From Fremontodendron californicum (taxonomy: Eukaryota > Streptophyta > Magnoliopsida > Malvales > Malvaceae): a DNA stretch of 64,000 nt. A model generated the notes under the pieces. It saw only the letters and a program-made list of their open reading frames with translations, made no database searches and had not been told where the DNA came from. Positions 10,453 to 20,981 of the stretch are shown here, in pieces. The stretch spans positions 5,091,501-5,155,500 of the forward strand of contig JAULJL010000033.1 of the NCBI GenBank assembly GCA_030761205.1, given 5' to 3'. A program made the translations under genes and the position numbers. How positions within the stretch are numbered: position 1 is the first letter of the stretch; each line of letters opens with the position of its first letter.

Positions 10453-13400
10453 TGTCGCAACATAAAAAATAACAAGTCCCATCGCGAGACCTTACTCGTT
10501 AAGTGTGACATTGGGAGAAACAGAGGAAAAGACGACTTAATTCCTCTTGAAATAGAATAAGGGTTTAAAAACAACCTCGAAAAAGAAATGGAGTTGCCAC
10601 TAATTTTTTTGGCTAGGTGTGATCAGCCACCAATTAAAACCGATTTTGTAAAACATTTTAAAATTAATTAAAACATTTTTAAAAACCAATTTCGAAGTCT
10701 GTGCTTTTAAATCAAAGAAATCAAAGAAACGAGTTCGGGAGTCGGTTACGTGCGGGGAAGGATTAACACCCCCGCAACGCCCATATAAAACGGTACCTTA
10801 TTAATTGTGTGTTATCTCGAGTCTCGATAAAAGTCGCTTTTGAAATTGGCATTTTAAAATAATTCTCATTTTAAAGAAAAAGAATCCCATTTCTAGTTGA
10901 AAATGATCCGGAATTTATTAACTCAAAATTTTCCTATATTCTCCGGCAAATTCAGCAAAATGTAGAAATTTTTATTTACTTAGAAAATCTCCGAATCACT
11001 CTCGTTTTTGAAAAAAAGATATTCCGTTGTTAATGGTAATTGATGATATCCTCCCCGACAACCCGGCAAAAGACTAATAAATTATTTTAACTCGGGAATA
11101 ACCTTATTTTATTGAAAATCATTACTTTCATTTTAAAAAGGTGGTTATGAACATGCAAATCATTACTAATGACATGGCAAAAGAGTGAATGACATGACAT
11201 ATGGATTAATGACATGGCATGCTTTACATGGCAAAATCTAGATGACATGGCAAAAAGTACAAAATGACATTATCATAGAATATCCATGTTTACATCATAA
11301 TCAAGATAACAACATGAAATTTAAGTCCAAGCAATGACATCACTACGGAATTTTAATACATACAGAATTTACATGACTAAGAAAGCAAAAATTGGATACC
11401 ATGGAATAGGCATGAACATGAAAAATGCAATGCATGAAAATGTATTTCTCCCGTGAAGCAAGGACATCCGTATACCTAAAAAGGTATCTGACTACCTTTG
11501 GAAGAGACCTAAGTTGGATTTTCTAATTTGGACTCGGGTATAAAGATGCAATTTTCGGTTTTAAAGAAAATGACCGAACCTCTCCCTAAAAAGGTCTAGT
11601 TTTCCCTAATTTTGGAATCCGGGTTGACCATCCTTGACCCGACTTTTATAATTTATGATTGAAATGACATGAAAATCACCCTAAGGCAGTAACTAATGTC
11701 CCAAATCAGCCCCCTCTTAATATACTAAAAAATAGAAAATTGTTATTTCTTGAAAACAAATCTGACTCCCACAACTAGTTTTGAAACCCGATTTTTCTAC
11801 CCTTTTAGAAAATTTAAAAAAGTTCTAAAAAAATCAAGGCAAACCTATAACATGTTGATCTACATGAGAAAAAATCAGCTTATTTTTTGGAGCAAGGGAA
11901 CCAAGATCGAAATTTTACCAAAGTCATAATAGTGAGTTAAAACTGCTTTGTCAAAAGCCATTTTTTTCAGCCATGATAAAAAAATCTAAAACTTGTGAAA
12001 AAAATACCATGGCATCCCCTAAATGACTACTGCATGTGGTAAAAAAATCATAATATTTTGACCATGGATGAGTAGTGAAATAAAATCACAAAGTCAGAAT
12101 ACCCAATCTAAACTATTAATTTTCCACAAGCATGCTCAAGAGAGCTTGGCTTTGAGCCATTGATTGGCTTAAGTAAAAAATCAAGTGGGGAATGTAGAGA
12201 TGCATGAACAAAGAGCAAGATAATTGCATGAAGTAAGTGGCATGGCATATGCATGACCTTGGTTCTAAGTGGTATAGCAAAATAACCTAGAAGGCTAAAT
12301 GACATGGAAAAATGACATGGCACATGAAAATAACCTAATGTCTAATGACATGGAAAATGACATGTCATATGAAAGATGACCTAATATCTAAATAACATGT
12401 AAAATGACATGGCATAATGATATGGCATAATAAAGATTACCTAAATGCCTAAATGACATAGAAAATGATAGAAAATGACATGGCACATGAAAATAACCTA
12501 AATGCCTAAATGACATAGAAAATGACATGACATGCAAAATGATATGGCATATGAAAATGGCATGCAAAAAGATATGGCATATGAAAATGACCTAAAATCT
12601 AAATGGCATGGAAAATGACATGGCATGTGACCTAGCTAAATGACATGGCCGAATGAGCATGGAGACATCATGGTGACTGAATGACCTAGGAAGCAATATG
12701 GATGCATGGCATAAAAAAATGACCTAGACTTTATGATGCAAAACATAGTGTATCAAGGATGCTAAATGACATAGCCACAAGATGCAAAGGCATGGATGAC
12801 TTGGTATGAACAAAATAGTATAGCAAGAATACACATGGAAATAAAATAAAAAACAGCAAGTTAATGCAAGCAAATAAAGAAAATAGAGGTAAGCTCCATG
12901 GTTGGGCCTTGGACATAGTCCCCCCTAACCATTTTCTCTTGATTTTCATCAAGGTCATGAAGCCTTTCCACCTCTTTATTTTTGTTTATTTTTGAAAACT
13001 AAACCATCAAAGAAATCTATCCGACCACAACCAACATGGAAAAGAAAGAAAAAGGAACATGGAAAGGAAAGAAAAATGCAAGAGAGTGGTGCTAATGGCT
13101 ACCTTCAAAGCTTTCTCAAGCTAGCTTTCTCTTCAAAATTTTTCTCTTCCTTTTTGCTACTGCCTATGATCTCTAAAGGATGACTAACTAAATGAAAAAT
13201 GAAGACTCCCCTCTCCTCTTCTTATGCTGGGTGAACGCCCCTTAGATGTGCTCATCCTTTTTTTTTTTTTTTTTAATTTTTAAATCTAAGACATGTGGCA
13301 TTATCACATGGTAAACTAGCCAAAGAAAATAAAAATGAAATCTTGCAACTTCATCTTGGCCATTGATCAGAAATTTCTCTCCAAGTGGATGAGGTGGTCG

Positions 13401-14122
13401 GCCAAGGGGGATAAGGATGTGCTCAGTTCTCTTCAAAATATCTAGGCCACTTGGCATGATTACAAAGGAACTAACCAAAGATTAAGAATGTCTTCTTGCA
13501 ACTCAATCTTGGCCATTGAATTAAAATGGATCAAATCTCACCCTTCATTCCTCATGAGCTGGCAAAATGGGTTGGAATGTTCCAGCAACTTCCTCATTTT
13601 TAATTTGCAAAATGGCCCTTTTCGATTTCTTCGGTAAAATTGTATTTTAGCCCCGAAACTTAATTTAATTGCAAATGGACCCAAATTTTGAAAATTTATT
13701 TCCCAATTCATCCAATCCAATATAAAACTCAATTCTGGAGGTTTTCAAATTTTTTCGAGCTCATTCTCTATTTTTTCGGATTTTTCTCTAAAGTTTCGGT
13801 TTAGTGCCTCCCAAACTTTTTTCTTTTTTCCAAATGAGCTTTGATTTCGGATTTTTCTTCTCCAATGCCTTCCAAAGAATATAAAACTCAGATCTGGAAG
13901 TTTTCATATTTTTCTGAGCTCGTTTCCTATTTTTCCCAGAACTTTCTTTTGGAATTTCGTGTTAGTGCACCCGAACTTTGCCTTTTTTCTTTTGAACTCT
14001 GAATCCAGATTTTTCTTCTCCAAAACCTACCAAAAAATATAAAATTAAGATCTGAAAATTTTCATAATTTTTTGAGCTCGGATTCTATTTTTCCCAGAAT
14101 TTTCTTTTGAATTTCGGGTTAG
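10453..14122 (-). repeat. 3' LTR of F, distal part
   Basis: Its left end (TGTCGCAACATAAA) matches the left end of the other F LTR at 62871 (TGTTGTAACCTAAA). The following roughly 1.1 kb aligns with 62871-64000 almost line by line. D is inserted at 14122/14123. Together with 43653-44607 the LTR is about 4.6 kb. It contains degenerate ATGACATGGCAAA-type tandem repeats (about 11140-11290, 12290-12720). No gene is seen. Confidence 0.85.
12290..12720. repeat. degenerate tandem repeat, AAATGACATGGCATATGAAAATGACCTA type
   Basis: Irregular repeats of roughly 15-45 bp inside the F LTR, with related copies at 11140-11290 and in the other F LTR from about 63590. Confidence 0.6.
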
Positions 14123-14658
14123 TGTAGACACCAAAATGTATCCGGGTTCTTTTTTATTTATTTATTTATTTACTTTTAGTTTTAATTTCAGTAAATAAAG
14201 GAAAAAAAAATAGGGAAAATACGAAGACAAAAAAATCAGAAACATGATTGATCAAACAAGACTTATTTTTAGACTAAAACTAAGAGACTCCATATGGTTT
14301 AAAAATGATGATATGATTGTGGAAGAAGTTCAAACTCAATTTAAACATAAACTCTAGACTAATTTTTTCTATATAATCGACCTTAATCTCAGCAATAAGA
14401 GGGACCCTGATTAACAAAAGAGCAAGTAATACACAGAATCAGTGAATCACAAGAAAGAAAATATTTTTTAGGGTTTGGTTTCCAAATCTTTGGGGTTCTG
14501 GGTTCTAGTGGTGGTTTCGAAAAATCTAATTGTCAAGGTCTAAGAGAAGGTCTGAGGAGCATTCGGCCGGAGTTTGGTGACCATCGGACAGTCACCGGGG
14601 AAGATCGGAGGAGAAGAAGTTGCAGACTTAAAACCTAGATCTACGGGGATTTAGAAGG
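14123..14658 (+). repeat. 5' LTR of D, truncated
   Basis: It aligns with the first roughly 510 bp of the 3' LTR (41519 onward: both have GATCTACGGGGATTTAGA). At about 14656-14660 it jumps to leader sequence (TGGGGTAATAATCTGAGG). The remaining roughly 1.6 kb of LTR and the PBS are deleted. Confidence 0.85.
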
Positions 14659-14698
14659 ATTGGGGTAATAATCTGAGGGGGTAAAGTACCTATGCTTT

Positions 14699-16221
14699 TG
14701 ATAACTCGTATAATTATATAGTTTTTAGTTATGTTTTATTATTGTTTTGTGTCAAATACGAGTTATTATTGCTTAGTCTAATTGTGTTTATGATATTTTA
14801 TATTTTTATGTAATTTGGTGTTTTTCACGAGTTTCTTTGAGTGATTTCAGATTACTAGGTTAAATAAAGAATTAAGGGCAAATCCAATTCAGTTCCAGTT
14901 CCGACACCTTTTGCCATATCAGCTATATCTGGACTTTCACTACAGCAATAAGGCTGAATTTTTGACAGTGCAAAGTTAAGAGGCATATCTATCTTTTTCA
15001 TGTTTTACACTTCTTGAAACGGAGTCGTTTTCCCTAGCGAAATCAACCATCAAGTTGGCTGATGTGCAATGACGTCTGTTCTGCACCGTTTTGGTATTTT
15101 GACCATATCTTCCGATCCACGTGAGCAAATGATCTGATTCTAACGGTTATGGATCCGTAACGGATAGGGGTATATTTTTCTAGAAGACCATTTGATCAGA
15201 TCGAGCCTCCAACATTGACAAAATCGACCATCAAACTGGCTGATCAGAATTGTCATACAATATGACGAAAATTGTTAGAAAAATGCACCCACCTATTATA
15301 CCTACCTTTGAAATTTATAAAGCTTGTCTATTGTCATTTAGCTCTCCAAAATGTGTATAAATAGAGGGCCTTGGATGAGTGTAAGTGTATATTATACATT
15401 GGTAGGATATTAGCCATTGTAATAAAATTCTCTAAGTTTTCTTCTTCTTTCTTTTCTCTAGTTTTCTTTTTCTTTTTTATTTACTTATGCTTCTTACATT
15501 TCTTTTCATTTTATTCATATCTAGTATGTGTTGCTAATCATATTGTTGAGGTGATGAGGTGAAGCTCTTGGTAAATGCTAAGGTTAGTCTCTTAAACATG
15601 AGCTAAAATGAATTATCATTTATAAACACTAGTATAGATAATATTTTCTTTTGGTTTAAAATCATACTTGCAAAGTAGGGATCTTGATTCATTATTGACA
15701 ATGAAAATGGCACAATAAATGCTTGGTTTCATAACCTTGATTTGTTGTAGACATATACCTTGGCATAAGGAATGCTCGGACTCTTTTTATGAGTTTTGAG
15801 GACACCAAATGAACATAATATCATATGCTATGGACGTTGGACAATTTGGACTGAATTGCTAAACCTTCCGATTGGAACCTCCTTTATGTGTGGATTTCAA
15901 TTGTGTAATAAAACAAGATTAATCTTAGCATAACACCAAGAGTGGATTCTCTAACCTCAACATCTTTTCTTATTGTTTTTTTTTTTATATATATCTTGTT
16001 TAATTTCTTTTATGTTATTTTGTTTATTTTGTTCTCTAATATCTTGTTTATCTTGTTTTGTTGTTGATTACCTAATATCTTGTTTACTTTCTTTTTCTTA
16101 TATATTTATAAACTTATACTTACTAATACGCTTCCCTGTGGTTCGACCTCGGACACCCGAGAATTTATTACTTGAACATAACCTGCACTTGGGTTTACAA
16201 CTCTTAATTGAGTCTCCATCA
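14699..16221 (+). repeat. 5' LTR of C
   Basis: 1523 bp, TG...CA. It holds the TATA box TATAAATAG at 15356-15364. The T-rich short frames inside it occur in both LTRs and are not genes. Confidence 0.94.
15356..15364 (+). promoter_or_regulatory. TATA box of the C LTR
   Basis: TATAAATAG followed by AGGGCC. The identical site in the 3' LTR is at 23430-23438. Confidence 0.6.
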
Positions 16222-16227
16222 AGTTTT

Positions 16228-16245
16228 TGGCGCCGTTGCCGGGGA
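16228..16245 (+). other. primer-binding site of C, tRNA-Asp type
   Basis: TGGCGCCGTTGCCGGGGA, the classic Athila site, six bases after the LTR end; complement of the plant tRNA-Asp 3' end. Confidence 0.92.
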
Positions 16246-16273
16246 GGCAATACTAAGTATATAAGTTTATAAG

Positions 16274-16337
16274 TATATTTATTTTTATTGGCTGGTTATA
16301 CCGCCTATATTTATTTTTATTGGCTGGTTATACCGCC
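16274..16337 (+). repeat. perfect tandem duplication of 32 bp in the C leader
   Basis: Two identical units (16274-16305, 16306-16337) containing TATTGGCTGGTTATACCGCC. Confidence 0.85.
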
Positions 16338-16482
16338 TAATTTTCTATATATTTATATTTATATTTATATTGTATATTAACTTTGTTTTATGCTTGATTG
16401 GCGACGTGATTTTAGATCTCGTCGTTTAGTTAGATTTTATTGTGAAACTTTTTCAGGTAATCTTTCTAATACAACTCCTACC

Positions 16483-18536
16483 ATGGCTGACAATGAAAGT
16501 GTTCATGCTGAAGATGAGAACAGACAAGTACGCACCATGCGTGACTACTTGCAACCAACTCGAAGCTCATCACCCTCTTGTTTTATTTTTCCTCTCAATG
16601 CAAACAACTTTCGTTTTAAACCAGGTATGATAGCTTTGCTTCCAAATTTCCATGGGTTAGAATCGGAAAGTGCTTACTCGTTTCTAAAAGACTTCGAAGA
16701 TGTATGTGTCACCTTTAATGACCAACAATGTACAAATGAAATTGTCAAGCTAAAATTATTTCCTTTTTCTTTAAAAGATAAAGCAAAAATTTGGCTTCAT
16801 AATTTAAAACCAAGGTCAATTGGCACATGGCAAGAATTACAAACTGAGTTTCTAAAGAAATTTTTCCCAGCACATAAAACTACTGCTTTGAAAAGACAGA
16901 TTCAAAATTTCAATCAAAATCAAAATGAAGCATTTTTTCAGTGCTGGGGCGTTTTAAAGATTTGTTAAGTTCTTGTCCACATCATGGTTTTGAAAAATGG
17001 CGTCTTATTAGTTTCTTTTATGAAAGTTTAACTCCCGAAACTAAACAATTTGTTGAAACAATGTGTAACGGTGAGTTTCTAGAAAAAGAACCTGAAGAAG
17101 CCTTTGATTACCTAGACCATTTGGCAGATAACTCTCAAGCTTGGCACACAAATAATTCCTCTGAAAGTTCCAATAGATCTAATCTTGTTTCTAACAGAGG
17201 TAAATATCATTTTAGTCAAGAAGATGAGATAAAAGCTAAAGTAGCTAATTTGGCTAGAAAGATTGAAGCCATGGAACTTAGAGAAGTAAAAGAAGTCAAA
17301 ACGGTTAAAAATGAAGAAAGTTGTGGAATTTGTGAAATCATGGGACACCCCACTTCTGAATGTCCAAACATTCCCATTCTTAAAGAAGCGTTGCATGATC
17401 AAGTAAATTCCATAAACACATTTAAAAAGCCTTTTCCTTATCTTTACTATGAAACATATAACCCTGAATGGAGGAATCATCCCAACTTCAGTTGGCGGAA
17501 TAATAATCATGTTCAGGTACCACAATCTCAAAAGTCGGGCAACACTTTTTCCTATCAAACTTCACGTGTACAAACCTTGGAAGAGACATTGCAAGCATTC
17601 ATGCAAACACAAGCAAATGTGAATAACCGGACTTCACAGGACATCAATGAGATCAAAAACACCTTGTCCACATTGACAGCTTCATTACGCACTCAAGAAA
17701 AAGGTAAGTTTCCTGCTCAACCTCAGCCTAACCCTTCTACTCAATGTCTTGTTTCTTGCTCCAATGAAACTCAACAGGAAAATGCCAGTTCTATCACAAC
17801 TCTTCGAAGTGGAAAGGCAATTGACAAAAAGATTCCATCAAAAGACCAAGATCCTCCTTCCCCTCCGAAAAGTATTGGTAAGGATGATGGTAAGTCTGAA
17901 CTTCTTGAAAATTTGGACAAAGAAAAAGGTATGCATCCTGCTCTTTTTCCTCAAAGGTTGCAAACAATAAAGAATTTGAATCAAAATGCAGAAATTTATG
18001 AACTGTTCAAACAAGTTAAGATTAACATTCCTTTATTGGATGCAATCAAACAAGTTCCATCTTATGCTAAATTTTTGAAGGACATGTGCACATTTAAAAG
18101 GAAACATAATGTACAAAAGAAAGCATTTCTGACGAAAAGTGTGAGCTCAATCATTCAGCACCTTACTCCACCAAAATTCAAAGATCCTGGATGTCCAACA
18201 ATATCATGCATCATTGGAAACACTAGAATAGAACATGCATTGCTTGATCTTGGTGCTAGTGTTAATCTTTTGCCTTTTTCTGTTTATCAACAGTTAGGTT
18301 TAGGTGAACTCAAGGAAACACCTGTTACACTTCAACTAGCTGATCGTTCTGTAAAAATTCCTCGAGGGATAGTTGAAGATGTTTTGGTTCAAATTGATAA
18401 TTTTTACTTCCCTGTTGATTTTATTGTTTTGGACACACATCCTGTTTCAAATCCAAATGTTCAAATTCCTGTTATATTAGGCCGTCCATTTCTTGCAACT
18501 TCTAATGCTCTGATAAATTGCAGGAATGGTAGTTGA
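16483..18536 (+). pseudogene. Athila-type Gag-protease with frameshifts
   Basis: The start is chosen at ATG 16483 (MADNESVHAED; context ACCATGG). The gag domain follows (PNFHGLESESAYSFLKDFE; AKIWLHNLKPRSIGTWQEL; FLKKFFPAHKT). A one-base loss in the GGGG run at about 16943-16947 shifts the frame: the expected QCWGRFKDLL is split between two frames. The second frame continues with a zinc knuckle CX2CX4HX4C (CGICEIMGHPTSEC, about 17321-17362) and an aspartic protease with active site LLDLGASVNLLP near 18240-18275, then VILGRPFLATSNALINCRNG. DLGAS is the usual form in this lineage. A further small indel near 18530 ends the frame. The layout is that of Athila Gag-Pro. Confidence 0.88.
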
Positions 18537-18908
18537 ACATTTCTTTTGGAAATATGACTTTAGAATTAAATGTGTTCAACATTTGCAAGCAACCTGGTGA
18601 TGATTCAGAAGTACATGAAGTGGATTTCATTGAAGAACTTGTTCATGAACATCTCACCACTACCACATTCCATGATCCTTTAGAAGCTTATTTAATTGAA
18701 TGTGAGTTTGATAATGCTTCAGAAATTTCACACACTAATTCTTTGTTAAATTCTTTTCAGGTTAAGCATTGTTGGAAACAAAAGTTTGAGGAACTTCCAT
18801 CACTCACAAATGTCACTGTACCATCAACTATTGAACCACCCAAGCTGGATTTAAAACCATTGCCATCCGAGCTAAAATATTCCTTTTTGGGTGAGAATGA
18901 AACTTTTC
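18537..18908 (+). pseudogene. protease-RT linker of C
   Basis: In a new frame the conserved Athila linker continues: NISFGNMTLELNVFNICKQ, then KPLPSELKYSFLGENETFLVI. Normally RT follows. Here the text jumps at about 18910 to integrase tail sequence, removing all of RT, RNase H and the integrase catalytic core. Confidence 0.75.
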
Positions 18909-19264
18909 TAGTCATAAATGAACTTGAGGAACTCAGAAATGATGCATATGAGAATTCTAAAATTCATAAATAAAGAACTAAAGCCTTTCATGACAAGTTA
19001 ATTTCAAGAAAAACATTTGATGTTGGGCAAAAAGTTCTACTTTATAATTCTAGACTTCACATATTTCCTGGTAAGTTGAGATCAAGATGGATTGGCCCAT
19101 TTGTGGTTAAGCATGTGTATCATTATGGAGCAGTTGACATTGAGAATCCTCAAAATGGTAACGTATTCAAGGTAAATGGACAAAGACTCAAACTCTTTTT
19201 GGAAAATCATGTTACTCAAGAAGAGGTTGTTTTTCTTTCTGATCCTTGTTTTGAAAATAACTAG
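18909..19264 (+). pseudogene. integrase C-terminal tail of C
   Basis: NELEELRNDAYENSKIHK, a TAA stop at 18971-18973, then RTKAFHDKLISRKTFDVGQ and the GPY/F-like module PGKLRSRWIGPFVVKHVY...FKVNGQRLKLFL, ending at the TAG of 19262-19264. This is the chromatin- and DNA-binding C-terminal part of Athila integrase. Without the DDE core it has no activity. It marks where the element's own coding region ends and the cargo begins. Confidence 0.8.
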
Positions 19265-19434
19265 ATGTAAATATAATTTTTACTAATCTTCAAAAAAAAA
19301 AAAATACATTTTTTTCCCGGTTAAATGGCGGATAACGGTACTCCGTGATTATTTAAGTCGGTTCCATCAGCTACCCACAAAACTGATATTGTATATAAAT
19401 TTCTCTTTCAATTTCTTTTTCATTTTTTTTCAAG
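19265..19434 (+). promoter_or_regulatory. region upstream of the cysteine-rich ORF: TATA-like box and acceptor-like tract
   Basis: TATATAAAT at 19392-19400 lies 35 bp before the ATG at 19435. A polypyrimidine run (TTCTTTTTCATTTTTTTTCAAG) ends in AG at 19433-19434, directly before ATG. Either an internal promoter or a 3' splice acceptor producing a subgenomic mRNA would fit; neither is proven. Confidence 0.35.
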
Positions 19435-19905
19435 ATGGATGATATTCTCACAAGATTGCAGAAACGATTTCCTCCTTTTCCTCGAAATATTTTACTGAAG
19501 CTTTACCAAGTTCGATTTGAAAGATTAAGAATGCTTATGCACAAAGGGATTCCTGAAGACATACGTTGGATAATTGAAGCCAAGGTACGTGAAGATGAAT
19601 ATCTTCCTGTTTTGCATTTACCAGGTACAGGTAGAAGCACTTTTGCAAAGAAGCGACGAGCAAAGCGCATGAGTTCAAATTGCCACAAATGTGCACGATG
19701 GACGTGTAACGGTAAATGTCGTTCTATTGGGATTCCGTCCTCTAATCGAGATGATAAAATTGAATTCATTAAGGATGGACTGAGTAAGGAGAATTTGGGA
19801 ATATCCAACTTTCTCTTGAGACGCATCCTAGTGGAGACGTACAAAGAGAAATTCTTGATTTATGGTCGCAATTCCAAAGGGAATGGCAACATCTTGGGAA
19901 TCTGA
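19435..19905 (+). CDS. cysteine-rich basic protein, candidate nucleic-acid-binding protein (carlavirus CRP-like), cargo of C
   Basis: This open frame of 156 residues has no place in a normal Athila element. Residues 1-60 are amphipathic (NILLKLYQVRFERLRMLM). Residues 66-78 read GRSTFAKKRRAKR, a strong basic stretch like a nuclear or RNA-binding signal. It is followed at once by a Cys cluster C83-X2-C86-X4-C91-X3-C95, and then DDKIEFIKDGLSKENLGI. The order of GRS, AKKRRA and zinc-like Cys knot is that of the cysteine-rich nucleic-acid-binding proteins of carlaviruses and relatives, some of which suppress RNA silencing. That link rests on motif likeness only. An alternative is an unknown Athila accessory ORF or a captured host zinc protein. 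No stop interrupts it. Confidence 0.6.
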   Translation: MDDILTRLQKRFPPFPRNILLKLYQVRFERLRMLMHKGIPEDIRWIIEAKVREDEYLPVLHLPGTGRSTFAKKRRAKRMSSNCHKCARWTCNGKCRSIGIPSSNRDDKIEFIKDGLSKENLGISNFLLRRILVETYKEKFLIYGRNSKGNGNILGI

Positions 19906-20333
19906 TGTTAAAAGACCCTGTTTGCCAGCTTGTAAGAAAACTGGATGGGAAGCATATCCTCGACTCATAGAAGGCGTTTAAGCCGTTTCTGGACGTAAAA
20001 CCAGAGGAAGATGTGAGCCACAATCACAACTACAATAAATGACTTCTCAGCTTTTGGTTTGATTTGCAATAACTTCATTTCGGTTTAATTTACGTGTTGT
20101 TCGATTTGTGTAATTATTTTCGTTTTTTTTTTTGCATTGGTCTTTTACGGTTGCTTTTTCTTCTCTTTTTGATTTTCTTCCTGAAATCACGCAAAAATCT
20201 TTTGTTAGGTTAACATTTTCTTCTGACAGGTCAAATACACTTTCGGCGACATTATTACTCTTGTCTGATTCACTACTCAGTCCTCTATATATTACACCAT
20301 GTACTCATTCTCTTTCAGGCACTCTAAAAAAAA
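19906..20333 (+). promoter_or_regulatory. spacer between the two cargo ORFs with TATA-like and acceptor-like sequence
   Basis: After the first cargo ORF, another frame (19862-19981) encodes 39 codons with a Cys pair (CLPACKKTGW), perhaps a shifted C-terminal extension. A T-rich stretch follows, then CTATATATTA at about 20284-20293 and CATTCTCTTTCAG, a good acceptor-like sequence with AG at 20317-20318, 15 bp before the LOG start codon. Confidence 0.35.
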
Positions 20334-20981
20334 ATGAAAAGTACTTCGTCCGAGCGCATTAAAAAAATTTGTGTCTTTGGAGGTGCTTATCCAGGGAAAA
20401 ATAACATATTCGCCGATGAAGCCATAAGAGTTGGAGTAATACTTGCCCAACAAAAGATCCAGTTGATTTATGGAGGCGGTAGTACGGGTTTAATGGGAGC
20501 AGTCGCTACAGCAGCACACGCCGGAGGAAGTCCAGTTCTAGGAATCGTGCCAAAACTATTTACAGATTTTTGTGGACCTACCGTGGGTAAGGAAATACAA
20601 GTCTGGAGTATCCCTGAACGGATGACAATCATGTACCATTCTGCCGATGCATTCATTGCTTTACCAGGAGGTCTGGGTACATTGGAAGAAATAGCTTGCG
20701 TGGCTTCTTGGTCATCTTTGGTCACAAATAAGAAACCCATTGGTTTGCTTAATATTAATGGTTATTTTAGTAATTTGCTTTCATATTTAGATAATGGTGT
20801 GGATAATGGATTCATGTTTTCAGAGGCAAGGAGAACCATAATTTCTGCTACAACCATTGAAGATTTACTCAAAAAACTCCAAGCTTATGAGTATTTATCT
20901 GCTACGGTTGTTTCGCAAACGCTCGGAAAAATAAAAAGAGATATGGACGAGCAAGGAGTGGATTGCACTCTGTCTTTGTGA
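20334..20981 (+). CDS. LOG-family cytokinin riboside 5'-monophosphate phosphoribohydrolase, captured in element C
   Basis: Complete 215-residue frame from ATG 20334 to TGA 20979-20981, the usual length of plant LONELY GUY proteins. Enzymes of this family cleave cytokinin riboside monophosphates to active free cytokinin and ribose 5-phosphate in the cytosol. Rossmann-like start KKICVFGGAYPGK (10-22); nucleotide-binding YGGGSTGLMG (46-55); conserved Arg in PERM (R96); ADAFIALPGGLGTLEE with the signature PGGxGTxxE at 111-119 (E119); then KKPIGLLNINGYFSNLL. All key motifs are intact, and Leu replaces the commoner Tyr at residue 114. Plant LOG genes usually have several introns and this copy has none, which suggests capture through RNA. 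It lies between the integrase tail and the 3' LTR in the same orientation. Retained function is inferred from the open frame. Confidence 0.9.
   Translation: MKSTSSERIKKICVFGGAYPGKNNIFADEAIRVGVILAQQKIQLIYGGGSTGLMGAVATAAHAGGSPVLGIVPKLFTDFCGPTVGKEIQVWSIPERMTIMYHSADAFIALPGGLGTLEEIACVASWSSLVTNKKPIGLLNINGYFSNLLSYLDNGVDNGFMFSEARRTIISATTIEDLLKKLQAYEYLSATVVSQTLGKIKRDMDEQGVDCTLSL

Noticed and set aside
15371..15562. 63-codon hydrophobic frame, repeated at 23445-23636
   Set aside because: Located downstream of the TATA box in both C LTRs; hydrophobicity comes from T-rich LTR sequence, not a membrane protein.
16390..16482. Upstream extension of the C gag frame (MLDWRRDF...)
   Set aside because: The frame is open, but the ATG at 16483 has the better context and matches where Athila Gag normally starts.
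17112..17558. 148-codon minus-strand frame
   Set aside because: Antisense to the Athila gag-protease; no domain and no support.
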